This document shows positions 11,465 to 24,753 of a stretch of 64,000 nt of DNA, piece by piece. How positions within the stretch are numbered: the stretch's first letter is position 1; the number at the start of each line of letters is the position of its first letter. The DNA is from Clusia tigrina. Its lineage: Eukaryota; Arthropoda; Insecta; Diptera; Clusiidae. The notes beneath the pieces were generated by a model. It ran no database searches and was not told the DNA's origin. It saw only the letters and a program-made list of their open reading frames with translations. The DNA lies in the NCBI GenBank assembly GCA_920105625.2, contig OV050033.1, forward strand, positions 113,545,700 to 113,609,699, written 5' to 3'. The translations under genes and the position numbers were made by a program.

Positions 11465-14400
11465 TATGATGCTCCAGTAAAAAGTTAGAAGCATTTGTGT
11501 GTTGCAAACTTTGATAGGTGTAGGACGTACCGTATAGAAGTTAGGGCCATTTAAAGTTTTATCAGTGCTTGATTTAGGACTCAAGGGTAGCATAGTTTTG
11601 AGCGATAGCTTAAATTGACTCGAGTACTTTATTGTTACAAAATTTCAAGGTTTTATGACGCTCCAGTAAAAAGTTACAAGCATTTGTATGTTGCAAATTT
11701 TGATAGGTGTAGGACGTACCGTATAGAAGTTAGGGCCATTTGAAGTTTTATCAGTGTTTGATTTGGGACTCAAGAGTAGCATAGCTTTGAGCGATAGCTT
11801 AAATTGACAAGAGGCTCGAGTACTTTATTGTTATAAAATTTCAAGGTTTTATGACGCTCCAGTAAAAAGTTACAAGCATTTGTATGTTGCAAACTTTGAT
11901 AGGTGTAGGACGCACCGAATAGAAGTTAGGGCCATTTGAAGTTTTATCAGTGTTTGATTTGGGACTCAAGGGTAGCATATCTTTGAGCGATAGCTTAAAT
12001 TGACAAGAGGCTCGAGTACTTTATTGTTACAAAATTTCAAGGTTTTATGACGCTCCATTAACAAGCTACAAGCATTTGTATGTTGCAAACTTTGATAAGT
12101 GTAGGACGTACCGTATAGAAGTTAGGGCCATTTGAAGTTTTATCAGTGTTTGATGTGGGACTTAAGGATAGCATAGCTTTGAGCGATAGCTTAAATTGAC
12201 AAGGGGCTCGAGTACTTTATTGTTAGAAAATTTCAAGGTTTTACGACGCTCCAGTAAAAAGTTGGAACCATTTGTATGTTGCAAACTTTGATTGGTGTGG
12301 GACGTACCGTATAGAAGTTAGGGCCATTTTAAGATTTATCAGTGTTTGATTTGGGATTCAAGGGTAGCATAGCTCTGAGCGATAGCTTAAATTGACAAGA
12401 GGCTCGAGTACTTTATTGTTACAAAATTTCAAGGTTTTATGACGCTCCAGTAAAAAGTTGCAAGCATTTGTATGTTGCAAACTTTGATAGGTGTAGGACG
12501 TACCGTATAGAAGTTAGGGCCATTTGAAGTTTTATCAGTGTTTGATTTGGGACTCAAGGGTAACATAGCTTTGAGCGATAGCTTAAATTGACAAGAGGCT
12601 CGAGTACTTTATTGTTACAAAATTTCAAGGTTTTATGACGCTCCAGTAAAAAGTTACAGGCATTTGTATGTTGCAAACTTAATAGGTGTAGGACGTACCG
12701 TATAGAAGTTAGGGCCATTTGAAGTTTTATCAGTGTTTGATGTGGGACTTAAGGATAGCATAGCTTTGAGCGATAGCTTAAATTGACAAGGGGCTCGAGT
12801 ACTTTATTGTTACAAAATTTCAAGGTTTTACGACGCTCCAGTAAAAAGTTGGAACCATTTGTATGTTGCAAACTTTGATAGGTGTAGGACGTACCGAATA
12901 GAAGTTAGGGCCATTTGAAGTTTTATCAGTGTTTGATTTGGGACTTAAGGGTAGCATAGATTTGAGCGATATCTTAAATTGACAAGAGGCTCGAGTACTT
13001 TATTGTTACAAAATTTCAAGGTTTTATGACGCTCCAGTAAAAAGTTACAAGCATTTGTATGTTGCAAACTTTGATAGGCGTAGGACGTACCGTATAGAAG
13101 TTAGGGCCATTTGAAGTTTTATCAGTGTTTGATTTGGGACTCAAGGGTAGCATAGCTTTGAGCGATAGCTTAAATTGCCAAGAGGCTCGAGTACTCTTTA
13201 GTTACAAAATTTCAAGGTTTTATGATGCTCCAGTAAAAAGTTGCAAGCATTTGTATGTTGCAAACTTTGATAGGTGTAGGACGTACCGTATAGAAGTTAG
13301 GGCCATTTGAAATTTTATCAGTGTTTGATTTGGGACTCAAGGGTAGCATAGCTTTGAGCGATAGCTTAAATTGACAAGAGGCTCGAGTACTTTATTGTTA
13401 CAAAATTTCAAGGTTTTATGATGCTCCAGTAAAAAGTTAGAAGCATTTGTGTGTTGCAAACTTTGATAGGTGTAGGACGTACCGTATAGAAGTTAGGGCC
13501 ATTTAAAGTTTTATCAGTGCTTGATTTAGGACTCAAGGGTAGCATAGTTTTGAGCGATAGCTTAAATTGACTCGAGTACTTTATTGTTACAAAATTTCAA
13601 GGTTTTATGACGCTCCAGTAAAAAGTTACAAGCATTTGTATGTTGCAAATTTTGATAGGTGTAGGACGTACCGTATAGAAGTTAGGGCCATTTGAAGTTT
13701 TATCAGTGTTTGATTTGGGACTCAAGAGTAGCATAGCTTTGAGCGATAGCTTAAATTGACAAGAGGCTCGAGTACTTTATTGTTATAAAATTTCAAGGTT
13801 TTATGACGCTCCAGTAAAAAGTTACAAGCATTTGTATGTTGCAAACTTTGATAGGTGTAGGACGCACCGAATAGAAGTTAGGGCCATTTGAAGTTTTATC
13901 AGTGTTTGATTTGGGACTCAAGGGTAGCATATCTTTGAGCGATAGCTTAAATTGACAAGAGGCTCGAGTACTTTATTGTTACAAAATTTCAAGGTTTTAT
14001 GACGCTCCATTAACAAATTACAAGCATTTGTATGTTGCAAACTTTGATAAGTGTAGGCCGTACCGTATAGAAGTTAGGGCCATTTGAAGTTTTATCAGTG
14101 TTTGAAGTGGGACTTAAGGATAGCATAGCTTTGAGCGATAGCTTAAATTGACAAGGGGCTCGAGTACTTTATTGTTACAAAATTTCAAGGTTTTACGACG
14201 CTCCAGTAAAAAGTTGGAACCATTTGTATGTTGCAAACTTTGATAGGTGTAGGACGTACCGAATAGAAGTTAGGGCCATTTGAAGTTTTATCAGTGTTTG
14301 ATTTGGGACTTAAGGGTAGCATAGCTTTGAGCGATATCTTAAATTGACAAGAGGCTCGAGTACTTTATTGTTACAAAATTTCAAGGTTTTATGACGCTCC

Positions 14401-16179
14401 AGTAAAAAGTTACAAGCATTTGTATGTTGCAAACTTTGATAGGCGTAGGACGTACCGTATAGAAGTTAGGGCCATTTGAAGTTTTATCAGTGTTTGATTT
14501 GGGACTCAAGGGTAGCATAGCTTTGAGCGATAGCTTAAATTGACAAGAGGCTCGAGTACTTTATTGTTACCAAAATTTCAAAATTTTATGACGCTCCAGT
14601 AAAAAGTTGCAAGCATTTGTATGTTGCAAACTTTGATAGGTGTAGGACGTACCGTATATAAGTTAGGGCCATTTGAAGTTTTATTAGTGTTTGATTTGGG
14701 ACTCAAGGGTAGCATAGCTTTGAGCGATAGCTTAAATTGACAAGAGGCTCGAGTACTTTATTGTTACAAAATTTCAAGGTTTTATGACGCTCTAGTAAAA
14801 AGTTACAAGCATTTGTATGTTGCAAACTTTGATAGGTGTAGGACGTACTGTATAGAAGTTAGGGCCATTTGAAGTTTTATCAGTGATTGATTTGGGACTC
14901 AAGGGTAGCATAGCTTTGAGCGATAGCTTAAATTGCCAAGAGGCTCGAGTACTCTTTAGTTACAAAATTTCAAGGTTTTATGATGCTCCAGTAAAAAGTT
15001 GCAAGCATTTGTATGTTGCAAACTTTGATAGGTGTAGGACGTACCGTATAGAAGTTAGGGCCATTTGAAGTTTTATCAGTGTTTGATTTGGGACTCAAGG
15101 GTAGCATAGCTTTGAGCGATAGCTTAAATTGACAAGAGGCTCGAGTACTTTATTGTTACAAAATTTCAAGGTTTTATGATGCTCCAGTAAAAAGTTACAA
15201 GCAATTGTATGTTGCAAACTTTGATAAGTGTAGGACGTACCGTATAGAAGTTAGGACCATTTGAAGTTTTATCAGTGATTGATTTGGGATTCAAGGGTAG
15301 CATAGCTTTGAGCGATAGCTTAAATTGACAAGAGGCTCGAATACTTTATTGTTACAAAATTTCAAGGTTTTATGACGCTCCAGTAAAAAGTTACAAGCAT
15401 TTGTATGTTGCAAACTTTGATAGGTGTAGGGCGTACCGTATAGAAGTTAGGGTCATTTGAAGTTTTATCAGTGTTTTATTTGGGACTCAATGATAGCATA
15501 GCTTTGAGCGATTGGTTAAGTTGACAAGAGGCTCGAGTACTTTATTGTTACATAATTGAAAGGTTTTATGACGCTCCAGTAAAAAGTTACAAGCATTTGT
15601 ATGTTGCAAACTTTGATAGGTGTAGGACGTACCGTATAGAAGTTAGGGCCATTTAAAGTTTTATCAGTGCTTGATTTGGGACTCAAGGGTAGCATAGTTT
15701 TGAGCGATAGCTTAAATTGACTCGAGTACTTTATTGTTACAAAATTTCAAGGTTTTATGACGCTCTAGTAAAAAGTTACAAGCATTTGTATGTTGCAAAC
15801 TTTGATAGGTGTAGGACGTACTGTATAGAAGTTCGGGCCATTTGAAGTTTTATCAGTGATTGATTTGGGACTCAAGGGTAGCATAGCTTTGAGCGATAGC
15901 TTAAATTGCCAAGAGGCTCGAGTACTCTTTAGTTACTAAATTTCAAGGTTTTATGGTGCTCCAGTAAAAAGTTGCAAGCATTTGTATGTTGCAAACTTTG
16001 ATAGGTGTAGGACGTACCGTATAGAAGTTAGGGCCATTTGAAGTTTTATCAGTGTTTGATTTGGGACTCAAGGGTAGCATAGCTTTGAGCGATAGCTTAA
16101 ATTGACAAGAGGCTCGAGTACTTTATTGTTACAAAATTTCAAGGTTTTATGATGCTCCAGTAAAAAGTTACAAGCATTT
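11465..16179 (+). repeat. Mosaic of 9/10/11-monomer spacing derived from the 10-mer
   Basis: The same monomer types continue, but their spacing changes from copy to copy. The 7-bp-deleted monomer (AAATTGACTCGAG) is at 11,611, 13,563 and 15,713, spacings of 1,952 and 2,150 bp. The ACTTAAGGATAGC monomer is at 12,159, 12,746 and 14,111. Bases 11,176-12,288 match 13,128-14,240 at an offset of 1,952, while 12,290-13,127 instead follow 9,945 onward at an offset of about 2,346. This is best read as unequal exchange between misaligned 10-mers. Several monomers here carry TGCCAAG instead of TGACAAG (11,223, 13,175, 14,933, 15,906), which removes the usual in-frame stop; I do not regard these as genes. 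Confidence 0.78.
11611..11625 (+). repeat. 7-bp deletion monomer (AAATTGACTCGAG type), first of three
   Basis: The usual AAATTGACAAGAGGCTCGAG is shortened to AAATTGACTCGAG. The same allele is at 13,563 and 15,713, always in a monomer with CATAGTTTTGAG and a following CTCCAGTAAA or CTCTAGTAAA. One deletion event later copied by higher-order amplification explains all three. It serves as a marker for the 9/10-mer mosaic. Confidence 0.9.
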
Positions 16180-17945
16180 GTATGTTGCAAACTTTGATAA
16201 GTGTAGGACGTACCGTATAGAAGTTAGGGCCATTTGAAGTTTTATCAGTGATTGATTTGGGATTCAAGGGTAGCATAGCTGTGAGCGATAGCTTAAATGG
16301 ACAAGAGGCTCGAATACTTTATTGTTACAAAATTTCAAGGTTTTATGACGCTCCAGTAAAAAGTTACAAGCATTTGTATGTTGCAAACTTTGATAGGTGT
16401 AGGACGTACCATATAGAAGTTAGGGCTATTTGAAGTTTTATCAGTGCTTGATTTGGGACTCAAGGGTAGCATAGCTTTGAGCGATAGCTTAAATTGACAA
16501 AAGGCTCGAGTACTTTATTGTTACAAAATTTCAAGGTTTTATGACGCTCCAGTAAAAAATTGCAAGCATTTGTATGTTGCAAACTTTGATAGGTGTATGA
16601 CGTACCGTATAGAAGTTAGGGTTATTTGAAGTTTTATCAGTGTTTGATTTGGGACTCAAGGGTAGCATAGCTTTGAGCGATAACTTAAATTGACAAGAGG
16701 CTCGAGCACTTTATTGTTACAAAATTTCAAGGTTTTATGACGCTCCAGTAAAAAGTTGCAAGCATTTGTATGTTGCAAACTTTGATAGGTGTAGGACGTA
16801 CCGTATAGAAGTTAGGGCCATTTGAAGATTTATCAGTGTTTGATTTGGGACTCAAGGGTAGCATAGCTTTGAGCGATAACTTAAATTGACAAGAGGCTCG
16901 AGTACTTTATTGTTACAAAATTTCAAGGTTTTATGACGCTCCAGTAAAAAGTTACAGGCATTTGAATGTTGCAAACTTTGATAGGTGTAGAACGTACCGT
17001 AAAGAAGTTAGGACAATTTGAAGTTTTATCAGTGTTTGATGTGGGACTTAAGGGTAGCATAGCTTTGAGCGATTGCTTAAATTGACAAGAGGCTCGAGTA
17101 CTTTATTGTTTTAAAAAATTTCAAGGTTTTATGACGCTCCAGTAAAAAGTTGCAAGCATTTGTATGTTGCAAACTTTGATAGGTGTAGGACGTACCGTAT
17201 AGAAGTTAGGGCCATTTGAAGTTTTATCTGTGTTTGATTTGGGACTCAAGGGTAACATAGCTTTGAACGATAGCTTAAATTGACAAGAGGCACGAGTACT
17301 TTATTGTTACAAAATTTCAATGTTTTATGACGCTCCAGTAAAAAGTTGCAAGCTTTTGTATGTTGCAAACTTTGATAGGTGTAGGACGTACCGTATAGAA
17401 GTTAGCGCCATTTAAAGATTTATCAGTGTTTGATTTGGGAGTCAAGGGTTGCATAGCTTTGAGAGATAGCTTAAATTGACAAGAGGCTCCAGTACTTTAT
17501 TGTTACAAAATTTCAAGGCTTTATGACGCTCCAGTAAAAAGTTGCAAGCGTTTGTATGTTGGAAACTTTGATAGGTGTAGGACGTACCGTATAGAAGTTA
17601 GGGCCATTTGAAGTTTTATCAGTGTTTGATTTGGGACTCAAGGGTAGCATAGCTTTGAGCGATAGCTTAAATTGACAAGAGGCTCGAGTACTTTATTGTT
17701 ACAAAATTTCAAGGTTTTATGACGCTCCAGTAAAAAGTTACAAGCATTTGTATTTTGCAAACTTTGATAGGCGTAGGAAGTACCGTATAGAAGTTAGGGC
17801 CATTTGAAGTTTTATCAGTGTTTAATTTGGGACTCAAGGGTAGCATAGCTTTGAGCGATAGCATAAATTGACAAGAGGCTCGAGTACTTTATTGTTACAA
17901 AATTTCAAGGTTTTATGACGCTCCAGTAAAAAGTTGCAAGCAATT
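16180..17945 (+). repeat. 9-monomer higher-order repeat, copy 1 (1,766 bp)
   Basis: Markers recur 1,766 bp to the right: the CATAGCTGTGAG plus AAATGGACAAG monomer (16,248 and 18,014), the 2-bp-longer ATTGTTTTAAAAAATTTC (17,105 and 18,871), GGCACGAGTAC, GGGTTGCATAGC with GAGAGATAGC and GGCTCCAGTAC (17,447 and 19,213), GTTGGAAAC, and AGGAAGTACC. The period is 9 x 196 plus the 2-bp insertion. I noticed about seven differences between the copies, for example ATCTGTG at 17,226 against ATCAGTG and GTTAGCGCC at 17,401 against GTTAGGGCC, so identity is above 99%. Confidence 0.9.
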
Positions 17946-19711
17946 GTATGTTGCAAACTTTGATAAGTGTAGGACGTACCGTATAGAAGTTAGGGCCATT
18001 TGAAGTTTTATCAGTGATTGATTTGGGATTCAAGGGTAGCATAGCTGTGAGCGATAGCTTAAATGGACAAGAGGCTCGAATACTTTATTGTTACAAAATT
18101 TCATGGTTTTATTTCGCTCCAGTAAAAAGTTACAAGCATTTGTATGTTGCAAACTTTGATAGGTGTAGGACGTACCATATAGAAGTTAGGGCTATTTGAA
18201 GTTTTATCAGTGCTTGATTTGGGACTCAAGGGTAGCATAGCTTTGAGCGATAGCTTAAATTGACAAAAGGCTCGAGTACTTTATTGTTACAAAATTTCAA
18301 GGTTTTATGACGCTCCAGTAAAAAATTGCAAGCATTTGTATGTTGCAAACTTTGATAGGTGTATGACGTACCGTATAGAAGTTAGGGTTATTTGAAGTTT
18401 TATCAGTGTTTGATTTGGGACTCAAGGGTAGCATAGCTTTGAGCGATAACTTAAATTGACAAGAGGCTCGAGCACTTTATTGTTACAAAATTTCAAGGTT
18501 TTATGACGCTCCAGTAAAAAGTTGCAAGCATTTGTATGTTGCAAACTTTGATAGGTGTAGGACGTACCGTATAGAAGTTAGGGCCATTTGAAGATTTATC
18601 AGTGTTTGATTTGGGACTCAAGGGTAGCATAGCTTTGAGCGATAACTTAAATTGACAAGAGGCTCGAGTACTTTATTGTTACAAAATTTCAAGGTTTTAT
18701 GACGCTCCAGTAAAAAGTTACAGGCATTTGAATGTTGCAAACTTTGATAGGTGTAGAACGTACCGTAAAGAAGTTAGGACAATTTGAAGTTTTATCAGTG
18801 TTTGATGTGGGACTCAAGGGTAGCATAGCTTTGAGCGATTGCTTAAATTGACAAGAGGCTCGAGTACTTTATTGTTTTAAAAAATTTCAAGGTTTTATGA
18901 CGCTCCAGTAAAAAGTTGCAAGCATTTGTATGTTGCAAACTTTGATAGGTGTAGGACGTACCGTATAGAAGTTAGGGCCATTTGAAGTTTTATCAGTGTT
19001 TGATTTGGGACTCAAGGGTAACATACCTTTGAACGATAGCTTAAATTGACAAGAGGCACGAGTACTTTATTGTTACAAAATTTCAATGTTTTATGACGCT
19101 CCAGTAAAAAGTTGCAAGCTTTTGTATGTTGCAAACTTTGATAGGTGTAGGACGTACCGTATAGAAGTTAGGGCCATTTAAAGATTTATCAGTGTTTGAT
19201 TTGGGAGTCAAGGGTTGCATAGCTTTGAGAGATAGCTTAAATTGACAAGAGGCTCCAGTACTTTATTGTTACAAAATTTCAAGGCTTTATGACGCTCCAG
19301 TAAAAAGTTGCAAGCGTTTGTATGTTGGAAACTTTGATAGGTGTAGGACGTACCGTATAGAAGTTAGGGCCATTTGAAGTTTTATCAGTGTTTGATTTGG
19401 GACTCAAGGGTAGCATAGCTTTGAGCGATAGCTTAAATTGACAAGAGGCTCGAGTACTTTATTGTTACAAAATTTCAAGGTTTTATGACGCTCCAGTAAA
19501 AAGTTACAAGCATTTGTATTTTGCAAACTTTGATAGGCGTAGGAAGTACCGTATAGAAGTTAGGGCCATTTGAAGTTTTATCAGTGTTTAATTTGGGACT
19601 CAAGGGTAGCATAGCTTTGAGCGATAGCATAAATTGACAAGAGGCTCGAGTACTTTATTGTTACAAAATTTCAAGGTTTTATGACGCTCCAGTAAAAAGT
19701 TGCAAGCATTT
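17946..19711 (+). repeat. 9-monomer higher-order repeat, copy 2 (1,766 bp)
   Basis: This is the tandem partner of 16,180-17,945, matching to about 19,735, where TGATAAGTGTAGGACG is replaced by TGATAAGAGTAGGACG. A small private cluster, TCATGGTTTTATTTCGCT near 18,103 (three changes in one monomer), separates it from copy 1. The GAGAGATAGC/GGCTCCAGTAC monomer and the TTTTAAAAAATTTC monomer also occur in the 24-mer domain to the right, so that domain probably grew from this 9-mer. Confidence 0.9.
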
Positions 19712-22364
19712 GTATGTTGCAAACTTTGATAAGAGTAGGACGCACCGTATAGAAGTTAGGGCCACTTGAAGTTTTATCTGTGTTTGATTTGCGACTCAAG
19801 GGTAGCATAGCTTTGAGCGATAACTTAAATTGACAAGAGGCTCGGGCACTTTATTGTTACAAAATTTCAAGGTTTTATGACGCTCCAGTAAAAAGTTGCA
19901 AGCATTTGTACGTTGCAAATTTTGATAGGTGTAGGACGTACCGTATAGAAGTTAGGGCCATTTGAAGTTTTATCAGTGTTTGATTTGGGACTCAAGAGTA
20001 GCATAGCTTTGAGCGATAGCTTAAATTGACAAGAGGCTCGAGTACTTTATTGTTATAAAATTTCAAGGTTTTATGGCGCTCCAGTAAAAAGTTACAAGCA
20101 TTTGTATGTTGCAAACTTTGATAGGTGTAGGACGTACCGAATAGCAGTTAGGGCCATTTGAAGTTTTATCAGTGTTTGATTTGGGACTCAAGGGTAGCAT
20201 ATCTTTGAGCGATAGCTTAAATTGACAAGAGGCTCGAGTAGTTTATTGTAACAAAATTTCAAGGTTTTATGACGCTCCATTAAAAAGTTACAAGCATTTG
20301 TATGTTGCAAACTTTGATAAGTGTAGGACATATCGTATAGAAGTTAGGGCCATTTGAAGTTTTATCAGTGATTGATTTGGGATTCAAGGGTAGCATAGCT
20401 TTGAGCGATAGCTTAAATTGACAAGAGGCTCGAATACTTTATTGTTACAAAATTTCAAGGTTTTATGACGCTCCAGTAAAAAGTTACAAACATTTGTATG
20501 TTGCAAACTTTGATACGTGTAGGACGTACCGTATAGAAGTTAGGGCCATTTGAAGTTTTATCAGTGTTTTATTTGGGACTCAATGGTAGCATAGCTTTGA
20601 GCGATAGGTTAAATTGACAAGAGGCTCGAGTACTTTATTGTTACATAATTTCAAAATTTTATGACGCTCCAGTAAAAAGTTACAAGCATTTGTATGTTGC
20701 AAACTTTTATAGGTGTAGGACGTACCATATATAAGTTAGGGCTATTTGAAGTTTTATCAGTGTTTGATTTGGGACTCAAGGGTAGCATAGCTTTGAGCGA
20801 TAGCTTAAATTGACAAGAGGCTCGAGTACTTTATTGTTACAAAATTTCAAGGTTTTATGACGCTCCATTAAAAAGTTACAGGCATTTGTATGTTGCAAAC
20901 TTTGATAGGTGTAGGACATACAGTATAGAAGTTAGGGCCATTTGAAGATTTATCAGTGTTTGATTTGGGACTCAAGGGTAGCATAGCTTTGAGCGATAGC
21001 TTAAATTGACAAGAGGCTCGAGCACTTTATTGTTACAAAATTTCAAGGTTTTATGACGCTCCAGTAAAAAGTTACAAGCATTTGTATGTTGCAAACTTTG
21101 ATATGTGTATGACGTACCGTATAAAAGTTAGGGACATTTGAAGTTTTATCTGTGTTTGATTTGCGACTCAAGGGTAGCATAGCTTTGAGCGATAACTTAA
21201 ATTGACAAGAGGCTCGAGCACTTTATTGTTACAAAATTTCAAGGTTTTATGACGCTCCAGTAAAAAGTTACAGGCATTTGAATGTTGCAAACTTTGATAG
21301 TTGTAGGACGTACCGTATAGAAGTTAGGGCCATTTGAAGTTTTATCAGTGTTTGATGTGGGACTCAAGGGTAGCATAGCTTTGAGCGATTGCTTAAATTG
21401 ACAAGAGGCTCGAGTACTTTATTGTTACAAAATTTCAAAGTTTTATGACGCTCCAGTAAAAAGTTGCAAGCATTTGGATGTTGCAAACTTTGATAGGTGT
21501 AGGACGTACCGTATAGAAGTTAGGGCCATTTGAAGTTTTATCAGTGTTTGATTTGGGACTCAAGGGTAACATAGCTTTGAACGATAGCTTAAATTGACAA
21601 GAGGCTCGAGTACTTTATTGTTACAAAATTTCAAGGTTTTATGACGCTCCAGTAAAAAGTTACAGACATTTGTATGTTGCAAACTTTGATAGGTGTAGGA
21701 CGTACCGTATAGAAGTTAGGGCCATTTGAAGTTTCGTCAGTGTTTGATGTGGGACTCAAGGGTAGCATAGCGATAGCTTAAATTGACAAGAGGCTCGTGT
21801 ACTTTATTGTTACAAAATTTCAAGGTTTTATGACGCTCCAGTAAAAAGTTGCAAGCATTTGTATGTTGCAAACTTTGATAGGTGTAGGACGTACCGTATA
21901 GAAGTTAGGGCCATTTGAAGATTTATCAGTGTTTGATTTGGGACTCAAGGGTAGCATAGCTTTGAGCGATAGCTTAAATTGACAAGAGGCTCGAGCACTT
22001 TATTGTTACAAAATTTCAAGGTTTTATGACGCTCCAGTAAAAAGTTGCAAGCATTTGTATGTTGCAAACTTTGATAGGTGTAGGACGTACCGTATAGAAG
22101 TTAGGGCCATTTGAAGATTTATCAGTGTTTGATTTGGGACTCAAGGGTAGCATAGCTTTGAGCGATAACTTAAATTGACAAGAGGCTCGAGCACTTTATT
22201 GTTACAAAATTTCAAGGTTTTATGACGCTCCAGTAAAAAGTTACAGGCATTTGAATGTTGCAAACTTTGATAGGTGTAGAACGTACCGTAAAGAAGTTAG
22301 GGCAATTTGAAGTTTTATCAGTGTTTGATGTGGGACTCAAGGGTAGCATAGCTTTGAGCGATTG
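19712..22364 (+). repeat. Block X, left copy, flanking the 24-mer duplication
   Basis: This block shares a string of rare variants with 31.5-33.7 kb at an offset of 11,757 bp: TGGCGCTCCAG (20,074 and 31,831), CATATCTTTGAG, TTGTAACAAAATTTC with CTCCATTAAAAAG, TTACAAACATTTG, GTTTTATTTGGGACTCAATGG with GATAGGTTAAATTG, and CATAATTTCAAAATTTTATG. From 21,101 the offset becomes 11,953, so this copy is one monomer shorter; the missing monomer falls near 20,900-20,960. A 7-bp deletion (CATAGCGATAGC) lies at 21,766. Monomer types of the 9-mer resume at about 22.1 kb. Confidence 0.82.
21764..21780 (+). repeat. 7-bp deletion between AGC direct repeats
   Basis: CATAGCTTTGAGCGATAGC is shortened to CATAGCGATAGC. 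The lost 7 bp lie between two AGC triplets of the consensus, as expected for slippage or microhomology-mediated loss. I saw this deletion only here. Confidence 0.85.
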
Positions 22365-22989
22365 CTTAAATTGACAAGAGGCTCGAGTACTTTATTGTTT
22401 TAAAAAATTTCAAGGTTTTATGACGCTCCAGTAAAAAGTTGCAAGCATTTGTATGTTGCAAACTTTGATAGGTGTAGGACGTACCGTATAGAAGTTAGGG
22501 CCATTTGAAGTTTTATCAGTGTTTGATTTGGTACTCAAGGGTAACATAGCTTTGAACGATAGCTTAAATGGACAAGAGGCACGAGTACTTTATTGTTACA
22601 AAATTTCAAGGTTTTATGACGCTCCAGTAAAAAGTTGCAAGCATTTGTATGTTGCAAACTTTGATAGGTGTAGGACGTACCGTATAGAAGTTAGGGCCAT
22701 TTGAAGATTTATCAGTGTTTGATTTGGGACTCAAGGGTTGCATAGCTTTGAGAGATAGCTTAAATTGACAAGAGGCTCCAGTACTTTATTGTTACAAAAT
22801 TTCAAGGCTTTATGACGCTCCAGTAAAAAGTTGCAAGCGTTTGTATGTTGGAAACTTTGATAGGTGTAGGACGTACCGTATAGAAGTTAGGGCCATTTGA
22901 AGTTTTATCAGTGTTTGATTTGGGACTCAAGGGTAGCATAGCTTTGAGCGATAGCTTAAATTGACAAGAGGCTCGAGTACTTTATTGTT

Positions 22990-24753
22990 ACAAAATTTCA
23001 AGGTTTTATGACGCTCCAGTAAAAAGTTACAAGCATTTGTATGTTGCAAACTTTGATAGGCGTAGGAAGTACCGTATATCAGTTAGGGCCATTTGAAGTT
23101 TTATCAGTGTTTAATTTGGGACTCAAGGGTAGCATAGCTTTGAGCGATAGCATAAATTGACAAGAGGCTCGATTACTTTATTGATACAAAATTTCAAGGT
23201 TTTATGACGCTCCAGTAAAAAGTTGCAAGAATTTGTATGTTGCAAACTTTGATAGGAGTAGGACGCACCGTATAGAAGTTAGGGCCACTTGAAGTTTTAT
23301 CTGTGTTTGATTTGCGACTCAAGGGTAGCATAGCTTTGAGCGATAACTTAAATTGACAAGAGGCTCGGGCACTTTATTGTTACAAAATTTCAAGGTTTTA
23401 TGACGCTCCAGTAAAAAGTTACAAGCATTTGTATGTTGCAAATTTTGATAGGTGTAGGACGTACCGTATAGAAGTTAGGGCCATTTGAAGTTTTATCAGT
23501 GTTTGATTTGGGACTCAAGAGTAGCATAGCTTTGAGCGATAGCTTAAATTGACAAGAGGCTCGAGTACTTTATTGTTATAAAATTTCAAGGTTTTATGAC
23601 GCGCCAGTAAAAAGTTACTAGCATTTGTATGTTGCAAACTTTGATAGGTGTAGGACGTACCGTATAGAAGTAAGGGCCACTTGAAGTTTTATCAGTGTTT
23701 GTTTTAGGACTCAAGTATAGCATAGCTTTGAGCGATAGCTTAAATTGACAAGAGGCTCCAGTACTTTATGGTTACAAAATTTCAAGGCTTTATGACGCTC
23801 CAGTAAAAAGTTGCAAGCGTTTGTATGTTGGAAACTTTGATAGGTGTAGGACGTACCGTATAGAAGTTAGGGCCATTTGAAGTTTTATCAGTGTTTGATT
23901 TGGGACTCAAGGGTAGCATAGCTTTGAGCGATAGCTTAAATTGACAAGAGGCTCGAGTACTTTATTGTTACAAAATTTCAAGGTTTTATGACGCTCCAGT
24001 AAAAAGTTACAAGCATTTGTATGTTGCAAACTTTGATAGGCGTAGGAAGTACCGTATATCAGTTAGGGCCATTTGAAGTTTTATCAGTGTTTAATTTGGG
24101 ACTCAAGGGTAGCATAGCTTTGAGCGATAGCATAAATTGACAAGAGGCTCGATTACTTTATTGTTACAAAATTTCAAGGTTTTATGACGCTCCAGTAAAA
24201 AGTTGCAAGAATTTGTATGTTGCAAACTTTGATAGGAGTAGGACGCACCGTATAGAAGTTAGGGCCACTTGAAGTTTTATCTGTGTTTGATTTGCGACTC
24301 AAGGGTAGCATAGCTTTGAGCGATAACTTAAATTGACAAGAGTCTCGGGCACTTTATTGTTACAAAATTTCAAGGTTTTATGACGCTCCAGTAAAAAGTT
24401 ACAAGCATTTGTATGTTGCAAATTTTGATAGGTGTAGGACGTACCGTATAGAAGTTAGGGCCATTTGAAGTTTTATCAGTGTTTGATTTGGGACTCAAGA
24501 GTAGCATAGCTTTGAGCGATAGCTTAAATTGACAAGAGGCTCGAGTACTTTATTGTTATAAAATTTCAAGGTTTTATGACGCGCCAGTAAAAAGTTACTA
24601 GCATTTGTATGTTGCAAACTTTGATAGGTGTAGGACGTACCGTATAGAAGTAAGGGCCACTTGAAGTTTTATCAGTGTTTGTTTTAGGACTCAAGTATAG
24701 CATAGCTTTGAGCGATAGCTTAAATTGACAAGAGGCTCGAGCACTTTATTGTT
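22990..24753 (+). repeat. Nested 9-monomer period inside copy A, first unit (1,764 bp)
   Basis: Within copy A the sequence repeats at 1,764 bp (9 x 196): the GTTTTAGGACTC monomer at 23,701 and 25,465, and again at 24,681 and 26,445. A shorter 5-monomer period of 980 bp is nested inside (23,701 to 24,681; 25,465 to 26,445), so the unit reads as a 5-monomer module followed by a 4-monomer version of it. The full 5-mer module opens with GGCTCCAGTAC and GGCTTTATG; the 4-mer version lacks that opening monomer. Confidence 0.85.
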